Assembly: GCA_937928405.1 (NCBI GenBank) | Contig: CALFWZ010000066.1 | Coordinates: 225,417-289,416, forward strand | Source: an uncultured Saprospiraceae bacterium | GTDB lineage: Bacteria; Bacteroidota; Bacteroidia; Chitinophagales; Saprospiraceae | DNA: 64,000 bases | Direction of reading: 5' to 3' | Part shown: one piece after another, positions 26,075-36,506 of the stretch | Layout of the letters: each line of letters begins with the position of its first letter | How positions within the stretch are numbered: the first letter of the stretch is position 1 | Translations under genes and position numbers: made by a program | Notes under the pieces: model-generated | Seen by the model: only the letters and a program-made list of their open reading frames with translations | The model's database searches: none | Told to the model about the DNA's origin: nothing

Positions 26075-28012
26075 CTATAAAGGTTGTTTATACGCCTTTG
26101 CCTCTAAGATAAACTGAATGAAAAAACCAATAATAAAAGTAATTAAGGAATTCAAAATTAATAATCTAGGAAAAATAAAAAAATTACACAAACCCAAAAA
26201 ATTACGATATTCAATAATAGGCAACTTACATTTCTCTATACTTTCAGAATAAGTTATTACAATACCTTCTGTTTTTTTCGGAAAGGCCAAAGCTAATTTA
26301 TCGATTTCTTTTCGAATATCTAATCCTAATTTTTTCTTTTTCTTATAGAAAGGGTTCAAAGTATCACATTGTAATAAATCTACATTTCTTCTAAGAAACC
26401 TATCTGTTTTTTTATATTCAATACTTGTTGCCAATGAATCAATTAAACTCTGCTCATCATCAATTTTATCAATTTTTTGTAGAATATCAAATAACATTTT
26501 AGGTTCTTTTGAGTTTTTTTCTATTGCAGTAAATGCTTTTTGTCCGATAAAATCATTTGTATAAAAATCTTTATTATCAAACATATAATAACACGAATAA
26601 TGTAATAATAAAATACCTATTCCGACTGAAAAAGATATACCGATAAAAAACACCCTTATAACCCTAATAAAAGATTTCCAAAAATTCTGAATAGGTTCTA
26701 TTAGTTTTATTTCATAGTAAATTGTAGAAAGTATAATAAAGGTCAACATAATAATTAAATAAGTGTAGAAACTATAGCTAAACTTGGTATTCAATTCCCA
26801 AAGCTCTTCTGAAAATGGAAATATAGCCAACCAACCTACTAGAATAGAAATTGTCATTTTAGGAGCACTTAATTTAATATGGTTCGAAGGATAGTATATT
26901 CGTGATTCTTCTCTTTGATAATATTTTTCCTCACACAAATCTGTTATTCTCAACAATAAATCCCAACATAGATGAAATATTGGAGAAAGAATTCCTAAAG
27001 AAAGGCCAATTGCACCAATAAAGATTAACAGAAGTGAAATTTCATTTAAAGCAAAAAAGCATATTGATACAATAACAAATACCTTTAAGGTTTTTTCATT
27101 TAAAATAAACCTACCTAAAAACCCTAAAGGATAAATAGTTTTTGAAACCCACTTGTAAGGCTGATAAAATTCATATCGGCTTAAATAAAAATCGAAAATT
27201 TGAATTCTTTCTCTCAAAAATTTATTTCTCTCATTCTCTCTTTGCTCTTGTTTTACACCATTTAAAAACTCCTCCTGCCACTCTTTTCTATCAAAGAGAT
27301 TATTTAAAACGACTCCTTCAATCTCTTTTTCAACCTCTTCAAACCAACCATGAGAAAAACAAAAATCATTTGCCTCTTCACTAAATAAAACATTTAACCA
27401 TTTTTCCTCTACTTCTTTTAATCTAGTTGAGAAGGCTTTAATTTCAGAATAATTAGAATTTGGTTTAAGGCTTGATTTGAATTTTATATACTCGCTTCTA
27501 GAAAAAGAAAATTCGCATTTACTTTTAATTGAATTAATAAAGAAATTGGTGTATATATATTTTTTTATTTCATTAATATGAGCATTTTTAGAGAATACTT
27601 CACTATGAGTAATATCATATAAAAAATCAATAAATATTTTTCTCTTGTAAATAATCTCAGAATTAAAAGGATCATCAAACTCTTCATATCCTAAAAAATC
27701 ATGATTAGTAAAGGGTCGTTTTGTAATTTGGTTATTATCAACTTCTTCATGATATATACTTTTAAGAATTTGAGACGGTTTTTCTACTCCATACTGACTT
27801 TCTATAGGAATATGAAAGAGAAGTTGATTGACTGGAAGTTCTTTTTTTACTTTTATATCTTGGGTACACAAATAGAATGCAATATAAGACGAAGATAATT
27901 TTAAAAAGATTGGAAATGCATTTTTATCATTCGTATTAACCACAGAGGTGTAGCTAAAAATACTAAAGTCATGAACACGGTAATCTACTTTAAAAAATCT
28001 TCCTGGAATCAT
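26075..28012 (-). CDS. Multi-pass membrane protein, probable effector of the kinase-receiver operon
   Basis: 645 residues. The first 300 are soluble and charged. Four to five hydrophobic segments then occur between about 305 and 500, and a last one near the C-terminus (LITFIIGFFIQFIL). A helical soluble region lies between the last two. I recognise no family. It is third in an operon: its ATG follows the receiver-domain gene stop by 2 nt, so production is probably translationally coupled. In comparable defence operons such proteins act as membrane-disrupting effectors; here that is inference. Confidence 0.65.
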   Translation of the reverse strand: MIPGRFFKVDYRVHDFSIFSYTSVVNTNDKNAFPIFLKLSSSYIAFYLCTQDIKVKKELPVNQLLFHIPIESQYGVEKPSQILKSIYHEEVDNNQITKRPFTNHDFLGYEEFDDPFNSEIIYKRKIFIDFLYDITHSEVFSKNAHINEIKKYIYTNFFINSIKSKCEFSFSRSEYIKFKSSLKPNSNYSEIKAFSTRLKEVEEKWLNVLFSEEANDFCFSHGWFEEVEKEIEGVVLNNLFDRKEWQEEFLNGVKQEQRENERNKFLRERIQIFDFYLSRYEFYQPYKWVSKTIYPLGFLGRFILNEKTLKVFVIVSICFFALNEISLLLIFIGAIGLSLGILSPIFHLCWDLLLRITDLCEEKYYQREESRIYYPSNHIKLSAPKMTISILVGWLAIFPFSEELWELNTKFSYSFYTYLIIMLTFIILSTIYYEIKLIEPIQNFWKSFIRVIRVFFIGISFSVGIGILLLHYSCYYMFDNKDFYTNDFIGQKAFTAIEKNSKEPKMLFDILQKIDKIDDEQSLIDSLATSIEYKKTDRFLRRNVDLLQCDTLNPFYKKKKKLGLDIRKEIDKLALAFPKKTEGIVITYSESIEKCKLPIIEYRNFLGLCNFFIFPRLLILNSLITFIIGFFIQFILEAKAYKQPL

Positions 28013-28014
28013 AA

Positions 28015-30222
28015 TTATTGAAATTTCTCAGTAATGATCTTATCCAATCTTTCAAATAATGGATTTTGATTTAATTTAGTTTTATAGATATATAGTTGTT
28101 CCATTCGGATTTGCGGGTATTGATATTTATTTCCAAATGCAACTAGATAAAAAAGATTTTGAATATGATACCAATCCTCTTCTTTAGCAAGGTCAAAAAA
28201 ATCATTCAGCAATGCTGACTCCGCAAAAGCACTTCCCTTTTCCTTCATACTACAGAATCTTTTAAAATTCACCCCAAGCTCGACAATCGCAGTAAATAAC
28301 TCTGCCGACCATTCTTCAATAACTGTCTTTTTTTTAATATTTTTCTCGGTATCTTTTAATAAATCTTTAAATGATTGTCTTTTTGTAGGTGATGTTATTA
28401 ATTCTTCTTTCTGTAATGCTAAAAAACTAAAAAATCTGTATTTAAATAGTTCAGGAGTACAGATTGGGTCAGCTCCTTCTGAAATAATCAAATGCTTATG
28501 ATACAAAGGAATAAGCGCATTTCTAAGGCTATCGGTTAATGCGTTGTGATAAACTGAAATAGGCATAATCCATATCTTTTCCCAATTCATTTTATCAAAC
28601 AAATCTGCTAAATCCATTATTAGATTGTGACCATATTCAATAGAATTATTTTCTTCAAATAAATAGTCTAATAGAACTATGTCGTAATAAAAACTTTTAT
28701 CTTTTATTCTTTCTTTCGCTTCTTCTGGTGTATTGGAGAAAAATAAATTCAAAGTTACATTTGCATCATTAGACTTCAATTTAATAGTATGTACATTATT
28801 ATCAAAATAAATTGTGTCTCCATCTAATATTGATTTAATGATTTCAACTTTATTAAGATTTTGATCTTGAGTAAGGCTTTTTACTGAGTGGTCATCTACA
28901 ATCAATATATTCCACGAGTAGCCGTTTAATTCTTTTAGTTTATTAGTAGCATTTATTTTCATCTTTAACTCTGAATGAAATGAAAATGGAGTTACGTTCC
29001 CACTATGATGGCCATTTCTTCCGATTCTTTCTATATAGGAATTATTAAACAATCGGACTTGAAATTCTAAAAATTCTTTAGAGGTATCTAGCTGATAAAT
29101 ACCTTTTCCATAGTAGTATTTAATATCATTTAATACGCTATCTATTTGGTCCGGATCGCTAAGACTGGCGTACCTGAACCAAATACAACTATCAAAAAAA
29201 CGATACCGTGCATCCCACCAAAGCTTTATACTTTTAGAATGTTTAATATTTTGAAGATCAAAAAAACCTAGAAAAACTGTTGGAACACCCTTAAATACAT
29301 TATCAAATACCTTTTTGTTATTTTTTATTAAACAAATAGACTTATCTTTTGAACTAACATTTTTATAAAATGAATTAGGGTTTAGATATACGATATTTAC
29401 AGGACCCCCCCCATTTATATTAACGTCTAAACTATTCAAAAAAAGAGGTTTTGAAATAGGGATACCATTCAAATAGATTTTGGGAAATTTAAACTTGAAC
29501 GCTGTAATGTCAGGTTGCCAACTAATCATTTTAAGCTGGAGAGGAATGATGCTTTTCCGTCGTAAGAGATTAAATGCTTCCCCAACTGATTTCTTAAGAT
29601 AAACCTCTTCGAGAGATTTATATAATTCTTTTTGTTCTCCAATTAAGGTTCTTAATCGATTCAAAAGAAAAGGCAGGCTCAAATTGTTTGTGCCTCTAAT
29701 TAATTCTATAAAAGATAAATTTTGCCCTGTCTTCGTATTTGAAATTGGAATAAACTTAATCGTTCTAGATGGAAAAAGATCTCGGAAAAATTCATTTAAC
29801 TGCTTTGGATAATCATCTTCATTTAGCCCTCCTCCACCAAAATGGATAAGGATATACAGTGCAATATCACTGCCACTAAAAAAAATAAAAAAGGAATTAA
29901 ATTTCATTCTCAAATAAGATTTCTCACTATCTGTCAAAGCATTAAACCATGCTTTAAATTGATTAGTATATCCACTTTTATTTAAGAAGTCTTGCCCTAT
30001 AACTTTGGTCCAAAAAAGTTTAAATAAATCACCTTTAGCAACTTTAGGGATTGATTCTCCAATGATAAGGTGTACCGAAGAGTTACTCTTAATTTCTAAA
30101 TCATCCATTTGATGAATGCTAGTATTTTTAAAGAACTCTATAATTTTTTGTTCTGCTGATGTATTTGATACTTTACCTCGTGTTTTTGTAATAATTAAAT
30201 ACGCCTTTTTTTCAATCGCCAT
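28015..30222 (-). CDS. Large protein with an embedded receiver (REC) domain
   Basis: 735 residues. Residues about 437-590 form a receiver-like fold: NILIVDDH with the acidic pair Asp443-Asp444, a phospho-acceptor candidate Asp519 at the end of DIVLLDY, and MPISVY with Ser556 as the switch residue. The N-terminal 430 and C-terminal 140 residues are unassigned; no DNA-binding domain is visible. The start overlaps the stop of the giant kinase-like gene (TAATG). It likely takes a phosphate from that protein and passes the signal to the membrane protein downstream. Confidence 0.7.
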   Translation of the reverse strand: MAIEKKAYLIITKTRGKVSNTSAEQKIIEFFKNTSIHQMDDLEIKSNSSVHLIIGESIPKVAKGDLFKLFWTKVIGQDFLNKSGYTNQFKAWFNALTDSEKSYLRMKFNSFFIFFSGSDIALYILIHFGGGGLNEDDYPKQLNEFFRDLFPSRTIKFIPISNTKTGQNLSFIELIRGTNNLSLPFLLNRLRTLIGEQKELYKSLEEVYLKKSVGEAFNLLRRKSIIPLQLKMISWQPDITAFKFKFPKIYLNGIPISKPLFLNSLDVNINGGGPVNIVYLNPNSFYKNVSSKDKSICLIKNNKKVFDNVFKGVPTVFLGFFDLQNIKHSKSIKLWWDARYRFFDSCIWFRYASLSDPDQIDSVLNDIKYYYGKGIYQLDTSKEFLEFQVRLFNNSYIERIGRNGHHSGNVTPFSFHSELKMKINATNKLKELNGYSWNILIVDDHSVKSLTQDQNLNKVEIIKSILDGDTIYFDNNVHTIKLKSNDANVTLNLFFSNTPEEAKERIKDKSFYYDIVLLDYLFEENNSIEYGHNLIMDLADLFDKMNWEKIWIMPISVYHNALTDSLRNALIPLYHKHLIISEGADPICTPELFKYRFFSFLALQKEELITSPTKRQSFKDLLKDTEKNIKKKTVIEEWSAELFTAIVELGVNFKRFCSMKEKGSAFAESALLNDFFDLAKEEDWYHIQNLFYLVAFGNKYQYPQIRMEQLYIYKTKLNQNPLFERLDKIITEKFQ

Positions 30223-33200
30223 TATTTTAGTGTTTTAAAGAGAACTTGTAATAATAGAATTTTATCAGGGGACTTAGACATTAGCAATCCTTTCAATGTA
30301 GAAAAAGGAAGGTATTTGGCATATTTAGAATAAGTATCGGTTTTGCCTTTACCAGATGTAATTATAAGAGATGGTATTTCGAATTTTATTTCTTGAATTA
30401 TTTCTTGAATATTTTCTTCGCTTGGATTTACAAATCTATTCCTCAATATTCTTTCAAGAATAGATTGATGAATAATTACAGTATTGATTGGAGGCGTTAG
30501 TTTAGGAGCATCTAATTTTTCATTTTCGTTAATCCAGTAGTATGAGTTTAAATATTGAAAATTCATCTTCATCTGTCCTAATACTGATTTTTCATTATCT
30601 ACTAGAGTTGTGATTGAATCTTCTAGTTTTTTCCCTTGGATCCTATAATTTTCTATTCCAATTACTTTTAGATCATAAGGGATTATTATATTCGTATTTA
30701 AGAAATTAATGATTTCTGTATCCGATAATGATTTTTGAAATTCAATGATTCTTTCGTCTAATATTAAGACATTTGGATAAGCGATTTCAAATAACTGGAA
30801 AAAGAATTTGTGATATAAATAGTTATGTTTTTGATCTGAGTTTATTAAGACGGAAAATTGTGGAAATGATAAATTCTCTCCTGTTAATTCCTCTGAATAG
30901 ATTACCTCGTTTCCTTCTTTGGAATTCAAAGATTTAAAAATTCCCCCATGTCGTTTATAAGAAATTATTAAAACATTTTCCTTTTTATCTTTTTCTTTAG
31001 GAGGTTCTTGTTTGTCTTCTGTAAATTCAAAAATGAAAGAAACTAAATCTTTTTTGCCTTCGTCAGTAATAAAATTTTTTAATTGTTCATATCTTTCATA
31101 AATTAACGGTTTTGGAATATTTATTTTATTATTCCCTCCTTTATCATTTCCAATATCTATTATTCTTCTTATGTTTGTTGGTAAAGTTGGAGGCAAATAA
31201 ACTGAATTTCCTGTAGCTTCATCTGATTCTGTAGATTCATCAGATTTCAAATCTACTTTTAGCTTGAATATTTTCTCTCTGTGAAATTTTCTCTCAAAAA
31301 TTCTAATCCATTTATCATACAGTAAGAGTTTAAGTAATTCAACATCAGTTATTAATTCCGTTTTCCGGAATTGGATGATAGAGAGCATTTGCTTAAAGCT
31401 TTTTCTTTTTAAAAATATTAACCTTCTTTTTAAAAAAAGAATTTTATCACGTAATGAAACTTCACAGGTTTCAGGGACCTTTCTCCTTATTTCAAATAAG
31501 AATTTATATAGTTTAATATTTGTATTTTCAATTTCATGTTCACCAATTATCCAGATTAGTCGGTAAGGATATTTTTCAAGTTTATCGAATATTTTACTAA
31601 ATATATATCTGATTTCATCATTTTCTTTAATTACCGTATGATTTTTATCTTTCTCTAATAATATTAATTGGAAAAATTTACTAAGTAATTGAGAAAAGCA
31701 CCTTTCGTCCGATCTAATCGACTCATTAAAATTTTCACTTTGAAGAATTAAGCACAACTCGTAATCCAAGTTTCCTCTTTGTTCTCTAATTAATGATCCA
31801 TTTTCATCAATAATATTCTCTTTAAGAGCTAATAAGTTAATTTCATATTCACTAGTTATTTTATTAAATTCATCTTGGTCAGAAATAATTAGTAGTTCCT
31901 TTGGTTTTTGAAGTTTAAATCTATATCCAAGTCTTTCATGTATCTCTCCATTTTCAAATTCCATGAATCGACTAGCTCTCAAAAAACCTGTAATGACCTT
32001 TCCTCCTGGTTTAACATCATCAAATTCTTCTATTTTTTCATTCAATATAACTCCATCACCTTTAAGTTTAGATTTATCAGTTATTAACCCTGATTTAGAA
32101 GATAAAAAGGCAGCATTTATTTTTATTTCAGAAATACCTATATTTTTTTGACGAAAAGCCCCTCCAGATTCACCTTCCTCAATAATATCTTTCATCAAAA
32201 AAGTATTTATTTGTTCATTTAATTTTTCTCTGCCTTTTTGGTTAATATTGAGATCACTTGTATTTGTCCAAATTTTACAAATATAATGATCGGGATCTTT
32301 TTGGTCTTCTATTTCTATTTTTACTTCTAGACTCCTTCCTAATTTTTCACCTAAACTTCTAACTACCCAATCATGCTTTGCAGAATTTCTTATTATGTTT
32401 TCAAGAATAGTATAAAATGATTGGTATCCAGATATTCCTCCGGGAATAGCAATTTTTAAATCCTTATCTAAAATAGAATTTTTATTAGCGTCAGTTTGGG
32501 AAGTTGAAGTTACTAAGTAATCTATTTTTACAATTTCTAATATCTTAGCATTCTTTATGTAAAAAGGTTGACATGTATTAACAACAATTTCAGATTCATC
32601 ACCATTTAACTCCTCTAAAACACCAGTAAATAATATTCTCTTACCTGGAGCAATTAAACTGGTAATATTCTTATGTTTTAGCAGTTGTTTAGTTGCAGGA
32701 AAAATTGCCTGTAACGTAGATTTGTATTGATATTGAGAAGAATATTTTTTTGTGTATTCATTTAATTCACAGCATAGAAAAATACTATTTCCTTCTATTT
32801 TTTTTATCACTCCAAAATAATTAAACTGTCCTTTTTTATTCTTTAAACTTCTAAGTTGTATTTTCTCAAAAATAGTATTCCCTGTTTCTCCAAACTTGCT
32901 TAAGTTATAACATTCTATATCCCTATTATTTAGAACATCAGAGGTAGTTTCTATTTTAATATCTTTATATTTTCCGTCTGAACAATATTCTACTTTAGCA
33001 AAACTCCTTCTTCGTACTTTTATTACTAATTTATTCTCAATAAATCCATGAATTGAGAAGTATTCTATTCCATTCTCATCGTAAGTGATATCACCATATA
33101 TTTTAAATGGTCTTCCTTTCTGTTTTAATAATTCTTCTAATAATAATTCCTCGGTTCCATTAAATTTTTCCAATAATTCATTAATTATTCCTTTATTTGG

Positions 33201-35798
33201 GTTTGATCGAATTTTCGCCCAATCAAATTCACATTTAATTTTAATTATTTTACTTGAATCCCAGACCATATTCTTATTAGAGAGAAATATCTTGTCTTTA
33301 CTTATGGTTAGATATCCAAAAAGAATTACATGGTTTACATTCTTATTGATTAATAAGCTCTCATTTAATTCAAACTCCTTGTAATTAACCTGATCCTCCT
33401 GTTCATGTCCGTCATAACTATACGCTGAAATACCTTCATAGCTAGCTAAATAATCAAGTAGATAATATTGTTGATAGAACTTTGCCATAAGATCCTTAAT
33501 AAACCAAATTGACATTGTCCACCTTCCTGCGACAGAAGTAAGTTGGTTGATAAAATCATTTCTTTGTTGAGTATATTCCATGAATTTTAACAGATGGGGA
33601 ACGCTTAAATCGTTTTCGTCTTTAGAGAAAATTTTAGGGACGACATGACTCCCAAGATTATGAGAAAAGTTCCTAGCACTAATTGCTGCAATAGCTGCCT
33701 GTCTTGCTTTTTCAGTAAAATCCTGATTTACATAATGAATTGAAGCAGTTCGCTGAAATATAAGGCTAGAGATTCTTTTCAACACCTTATCACGTGACAT
33801 GATTTGCCTAAATAAAACTTTATCTTCTACTGGTGGATTTTTTTCATATAGAAAGATTCCTAAGCCTTTAATATTTTTGTCATTGCGGGTATCAGGAAGA
33901 CCAGCAGGAAAAATGGAAAGTTGAGAACCTGAACTTGTATACCCAGATTCACTTATATTTTCACTCCTATTGTCTTCTACAGGCTCTAGGAAAGATTTAA
34001 ATACTAATGTTAGTAAATCTATACTAATATATTTTTCTCCTAATGATTGATCTAGTGAAGCTAATGATTGATTAAATTTCTTAAGAAGGCTGGTTGCTGT
34101 ATGGTTTCCTCTTTTTTGATTCTTTATAAAAACTTTTCTCTTATCACTAAACTCATTACTAACAAAATCTTTGAATTCTTTTCTTATAGTAACCTTTGAT
34201 AGATTTTTAGTTATTTTCCTACTACTATAATATTTATTTTCATTTATAACGTATGAACGTACAAACTTGATGTTTTTAATTATATGATCAGAGATTAATT
34301 TTTGAGAGCAGCCAATAATTAATTTTTGAAATTGTCCCTTCCTATTCTTTTTTAAATAAAATCCAATCCAAACGTTCCCATCTTTATCATCTCGAAAACA
34401 GGAGTTATTTTCATCAAAAAGGTGATTTTTACTGTTATTGCTATGTAATTGGAAAATAATTGTAAACTTTTCTTTCCTTCCTTTGAAAAGAAAATCTAAA
34501 ATAGATTTACCATAATGATACTCTAATGCTAATAACTTTTGAAATTTCTTTTCAATTACTTCAGGAGGTAAATTCTTCTTTTCCAATCCAAGTAGATGCT
34601 CATTTTTCACAATGCTCATTGGATAACGCCAAGAATAATCATCGCCAATCCAAGAAACCATAGATAGGCAAAAAGTCCCTTCTGGAAATATTACATCATG
34701 ACTAACTAGTACATCAATAGCTTTCCTTGTAAGATTTTCTATCTCAAAACCGTTAATCTCTTGAATATCCTTTGAGAATGTTGAATAATTCCAGTTAATA
34801 AAATCTGGTCGACTTAGTAATTCAGGCTTAAAATTATAAGCTGCATATAAAGTAATGTCTTTTGTTAAAGGTTTATTGAAGTCGTTCCAGTTCATCTCTA
34901 TACTCTGTAATAAATCTTCCAATTCATCTGATTTAGATTTGTCGAGTCCTATTGAAAAATACTCTAGCTTTCTTTCTTTAAAAAAATTAACGAATACTTC
35001 CTTACTTATATTTAAAGTAGGATTATTATCTTTTGATACAAAACTACTTAAGTTACTGTTAAAAAAATGCTTTAAAAAAAAACTTACCTCTCTATAATTT
35101 GTAAAACTAATTTCAGGTTTCCAATAATGATATCTAGACCGGGTTTCCTCAAATTTCTTTAAGAAAGAGATAAATTCGTTAGTATCTGATTCAACAGGAT
35201 ATGTTGGTGGTATATTTCCATCTAACAAACAAACAGTACCCGAAATCTCTGAGAAAAGAAATACTCCTCCCCTATCCAATAACCCTAAAAGTTTAATTAA
35301 TGAGAACCTCCAGTTAATACAGAAATGTAATTCAAAACAACAGAAGATCATATCAAAGAAAAAAGGAGCTTTTCCTTCAAATAACAATTTTATAGTTTTC
35401 GCTGAAAGTGATTTTGAATTTAAATCAAATTCATGTTTAGAATGAGGATCAACAAATATGTACTCTACATTTTCAATGCTATTTGCATTCGTTTTGTTAA
35501 TTGGTAAATCAACATCTTTTCCCAAAACTGTTTGTTTAAATGTATCCTCACGAAACATCTCCTCAGAACTTTTTGCATTAACCGTATAAACCTTGATTAG
35601 TATATCTTTATTCTTTGATCTTATTTGCTTTAAAAAAGGTAGTAAATATACTTCCTGAAAGGATTCCCCTATATACAGAATATTAATCTCAGGCTTATTA
35701 AATGATTCCAAATAGAGTGCAAAAGAAGTTGATTTTTGTAAATCAAATCCATTCATCGATTGGGAGAAATCGATTATATTTTCTTCATTTGTTTTCAT
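30222..35798 (-). CDS. Giant histidine-kinase-like protein with methyltransferase-like N-terminus
   Basis: 1858 residues. Residues about 35-190 resemble a Rossmann methyltransferase: INILYIGES, FFFDMIFCCFE and LLDRGGVFLFSE as beta-1, motif IV and motif V strands. Near 700-780 lies an H-box-like ARNFSHNLGSH with His713, in a helical dimerisation-type segment. A beta-rich insertion of about 330 residues follows. A GHKL ATPase segment lies at about 1125-1290 with an N-box (ILENIIRNSAKH, Asn1134/Asn1138) and a G-box-like GGAFRQKNIGIS. The last 550 residues are unassigned, with a receiver-like alternation of strands and helices. It heads the three-gene operon. Confidence 0.65.
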   Translation of the reverse strand: MKTNEENIIDFSQSMNGFDLQKSTSFALYLESFNKPEINILYIGESFQEVYLLPFLKQIRSKNKDILIKVYTVNAKSSEEMFREDTFKQTVLGKDVDLPINKTNANSIENVEYIFVDPHSKHEFDLNSKSLSAKTIKLLFEGKAPFFFDMIFCCFELHFCINWRFSLIKLLGLLDRGGVFLFSEISGTVCLLDGNIPPTYPVESDTNEFISFLKKFEETRSRYHYWKPEISFTNYREVSFFLKHFFNSNLSSFVSKDNNPTLNISKEVFVNFFKERKLEYFSIGLDKSKSDELEDLLQSIEMNWNDFNKPLTKDITLYAAYNFKPELLSRPDFINWNYSTFSKDIQEINGFEIENLTRKAIDVLVSHDVIFPEGTFCLSMVSWIGDDYSWRYPMSIVKNEHLLGLEKKNLPPEVIEKKFQKLLALEYHYGKSILDFLFKGRKEKFTIIFQLHSNNSKNHLFDENNSCFRDDKDGNVWIGFYLKKNRKGQFQKLIIGCSQKLISDHIIKNIKFVRSYVINENKYYSSRKITKNLSKVTIRKEFKDFVSNEFSDKRKVFIKNQKRGNHTATSLLKKFNQSLASLDQSLGEKYISIDLLTLVFKSFLEPVEDNRSENISESGYTSSGSQLSIFPAGLPDTRNDKNIKGLGIFLYEKNPPVEDKVLFRQIMSRDKVLKRISSLIFQRTASIHYVNQDFTEKARQAAIAAISARNFSHNLGSHVVPKIFSKDENDLSVPHLLKFMEYTQQRNDFINQLTSVAGRWTMSIWFIKDLMAKFYQQYYLLDYLASYEGISAYSYDGHEQEDQVNYKEFELNESLLINKNVNHVILFGYLTISKDKIFLSNKNMVWDSSKIIKIKCEFDWAKIRSNPNKGIINELLEKFNGTEELLLEELLKQKGRPFKIYGDITYDENGIEYFSIHGFIENKLVIKVRRRSFAKVEYCSDGKYKDIKIETTSDVLNNRDIECYNLSKFGETGNTIFEKIQLRSLKNKKGQFNYFGVIKKIEGNSIFLCCELNEYTKKYSSQYQYKSTLQAIFPATKQLLKHKNITSLIAPGKRILFTGVLEELNGDESEIVVNTCQPFYIKNAKILEIVKIDYLVTSTSQTDANKNSILDKDLKIAIPGGISGYQSFYTILENIIRNSAKHDWVVRSLGEKLGRSLEVKIEIEDQKDPDHYICKIWTNTSDLNINQKGREKLNEQINTFLMKDIIEEGESGGAFRQKNIGISEIKINAAFLSSKSGLITDKSKLKGDGVILNEKIEEFDDVKPGGKVITGFLRASRFMEFENGEIHERLGYRFKLQKPKELLIISDQDEFNKITSEYEINLLALKENIIDENGSLIREQRGNLDYELCLILQSENFNESIRSDERCFSQLLSKFFQLILLEKDKNHTVIKENDEIRYIFSKIFDKLEKYPYRLIWIIGEHEIENTNIKLYKFLFEIRRKVPETCEVSLRDKILFLKRRLIFLKRKSFKQMLSIIQFRKTELITDVELLKLLLYDKWIRIFERKFHREKIFKLKVDLKSDESTESDEATGNSVYLPPTLPTNIRRIIDIGNDKGGNNKINIPKPLIYERYEQLKNFITDEGKKDLVSFIFEFTEDKQEPPKEKDKKENVLIISYKRHGGIFKSLNSKEGNEVIYSEELTGENLSFPQFSVLINSDQKHNYLYHKFFFQLFEIAYPNVLILDERIIEFQKSLSDTEIINFLNTNIIIPYDLKVIGIENYRIQGKKLEDSITTLVDNEKSVLGQMKMNFQYLNSYYWINENEKLDAPKLTPPINTVIIHQSILERILRNRFVNPSEENIQEIIQEIKFEIPSLIITSGKGKTDTYSKYAKYLPFSTLKGLLMSKSPDKILLLQVLFKTLK

Positions 35799-36076
35799 AT
35801 GGAAACTATAATAATTTTACATAAATTATCTATTCAAAGACTAAGAGATGTTAGTATAATATTCTATCAATCTAGAAACGTAGTAAATATATCTTGAAAG
35901 TACAAAAAAAACTAATTAAATACATGTATTTTGTGCAGCAAACATGTTGAACATGTATTTATAAAACGATTAAAGAAATATTATGAGTTGAGTCTCTAGT
36001 TGATTTGTTGAAGTAAGAATTAACTGAGAGTGTCCTCTATCAAGTGTGTAATCGTCTAAAGGTATAATTAATTGAC

Positions 36077-36494
36077 AACAAGGATAGCAAATAGGTCTTA
36101 CAACAATTCAAATATGCTTACATTGCCGTCAATGAACCAGCAGCAAAATGGACGTTGAAAGATTTTGGAGCATATTGGAAAGTAAAATACAAGGTAACCA
36201 TACAAATGTGGAAAAAAGATTGGGAGGAACTAATGATATGTATGCAATTTGGTCCTACCTTGCGTAGGATTACTTATACGACCAACGCAGTAGAAAATCT
36301 CAACCGGAAAATCAGACGTGTGTCCAAAACCAAAGGAGTCTGAGCTTCGAATCGAGCGCTACTGATTCAATTGGATCACGCATTGGAACGAAACAAGAAA
36401 AGCTGGAACAAAAAAGTTCATAACTGAACCGATGTACAAAGAGAATTGACTGAAATTTTTGGACAATATTTTACTAGACATCTGAAAAAGTGAC
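36077..36494 (+). pseudogene. IS256-family transposase remnant
   Basis: The translation in one frame gives AVNEPAAKW, a Trp-rich helix and ITYTTNAVENLNRKIRR, the conserved C-terminal block of IS256-type (Mutator-like) transposases. It then continues after an in-frame TGA with ASNRALLIQ and GQYFTRH. The N-terminal two thirds are missing and at least two stops interrupt the rest. It is a dead fragment between two defence operons and indicates past insertion-sequence traffic. Confidence 0.8.
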
Positions 36495-36506
36495 ACACTT
36501 TATGGA

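Noticed and set aside
26075..35798. Calling the kinase-receiver-membrane operon a Detocs system
   Set aside because: Detocs has a smaller kinase, a receiver-phosphorylase fusion and a stand-alone receiver. None of these is present in that form here.
36077..36494. Functional IS256 element
   Set aside because: Only the C-terminal third of the transposase remains, with in-frame stops and no recognisable terminal repeats.
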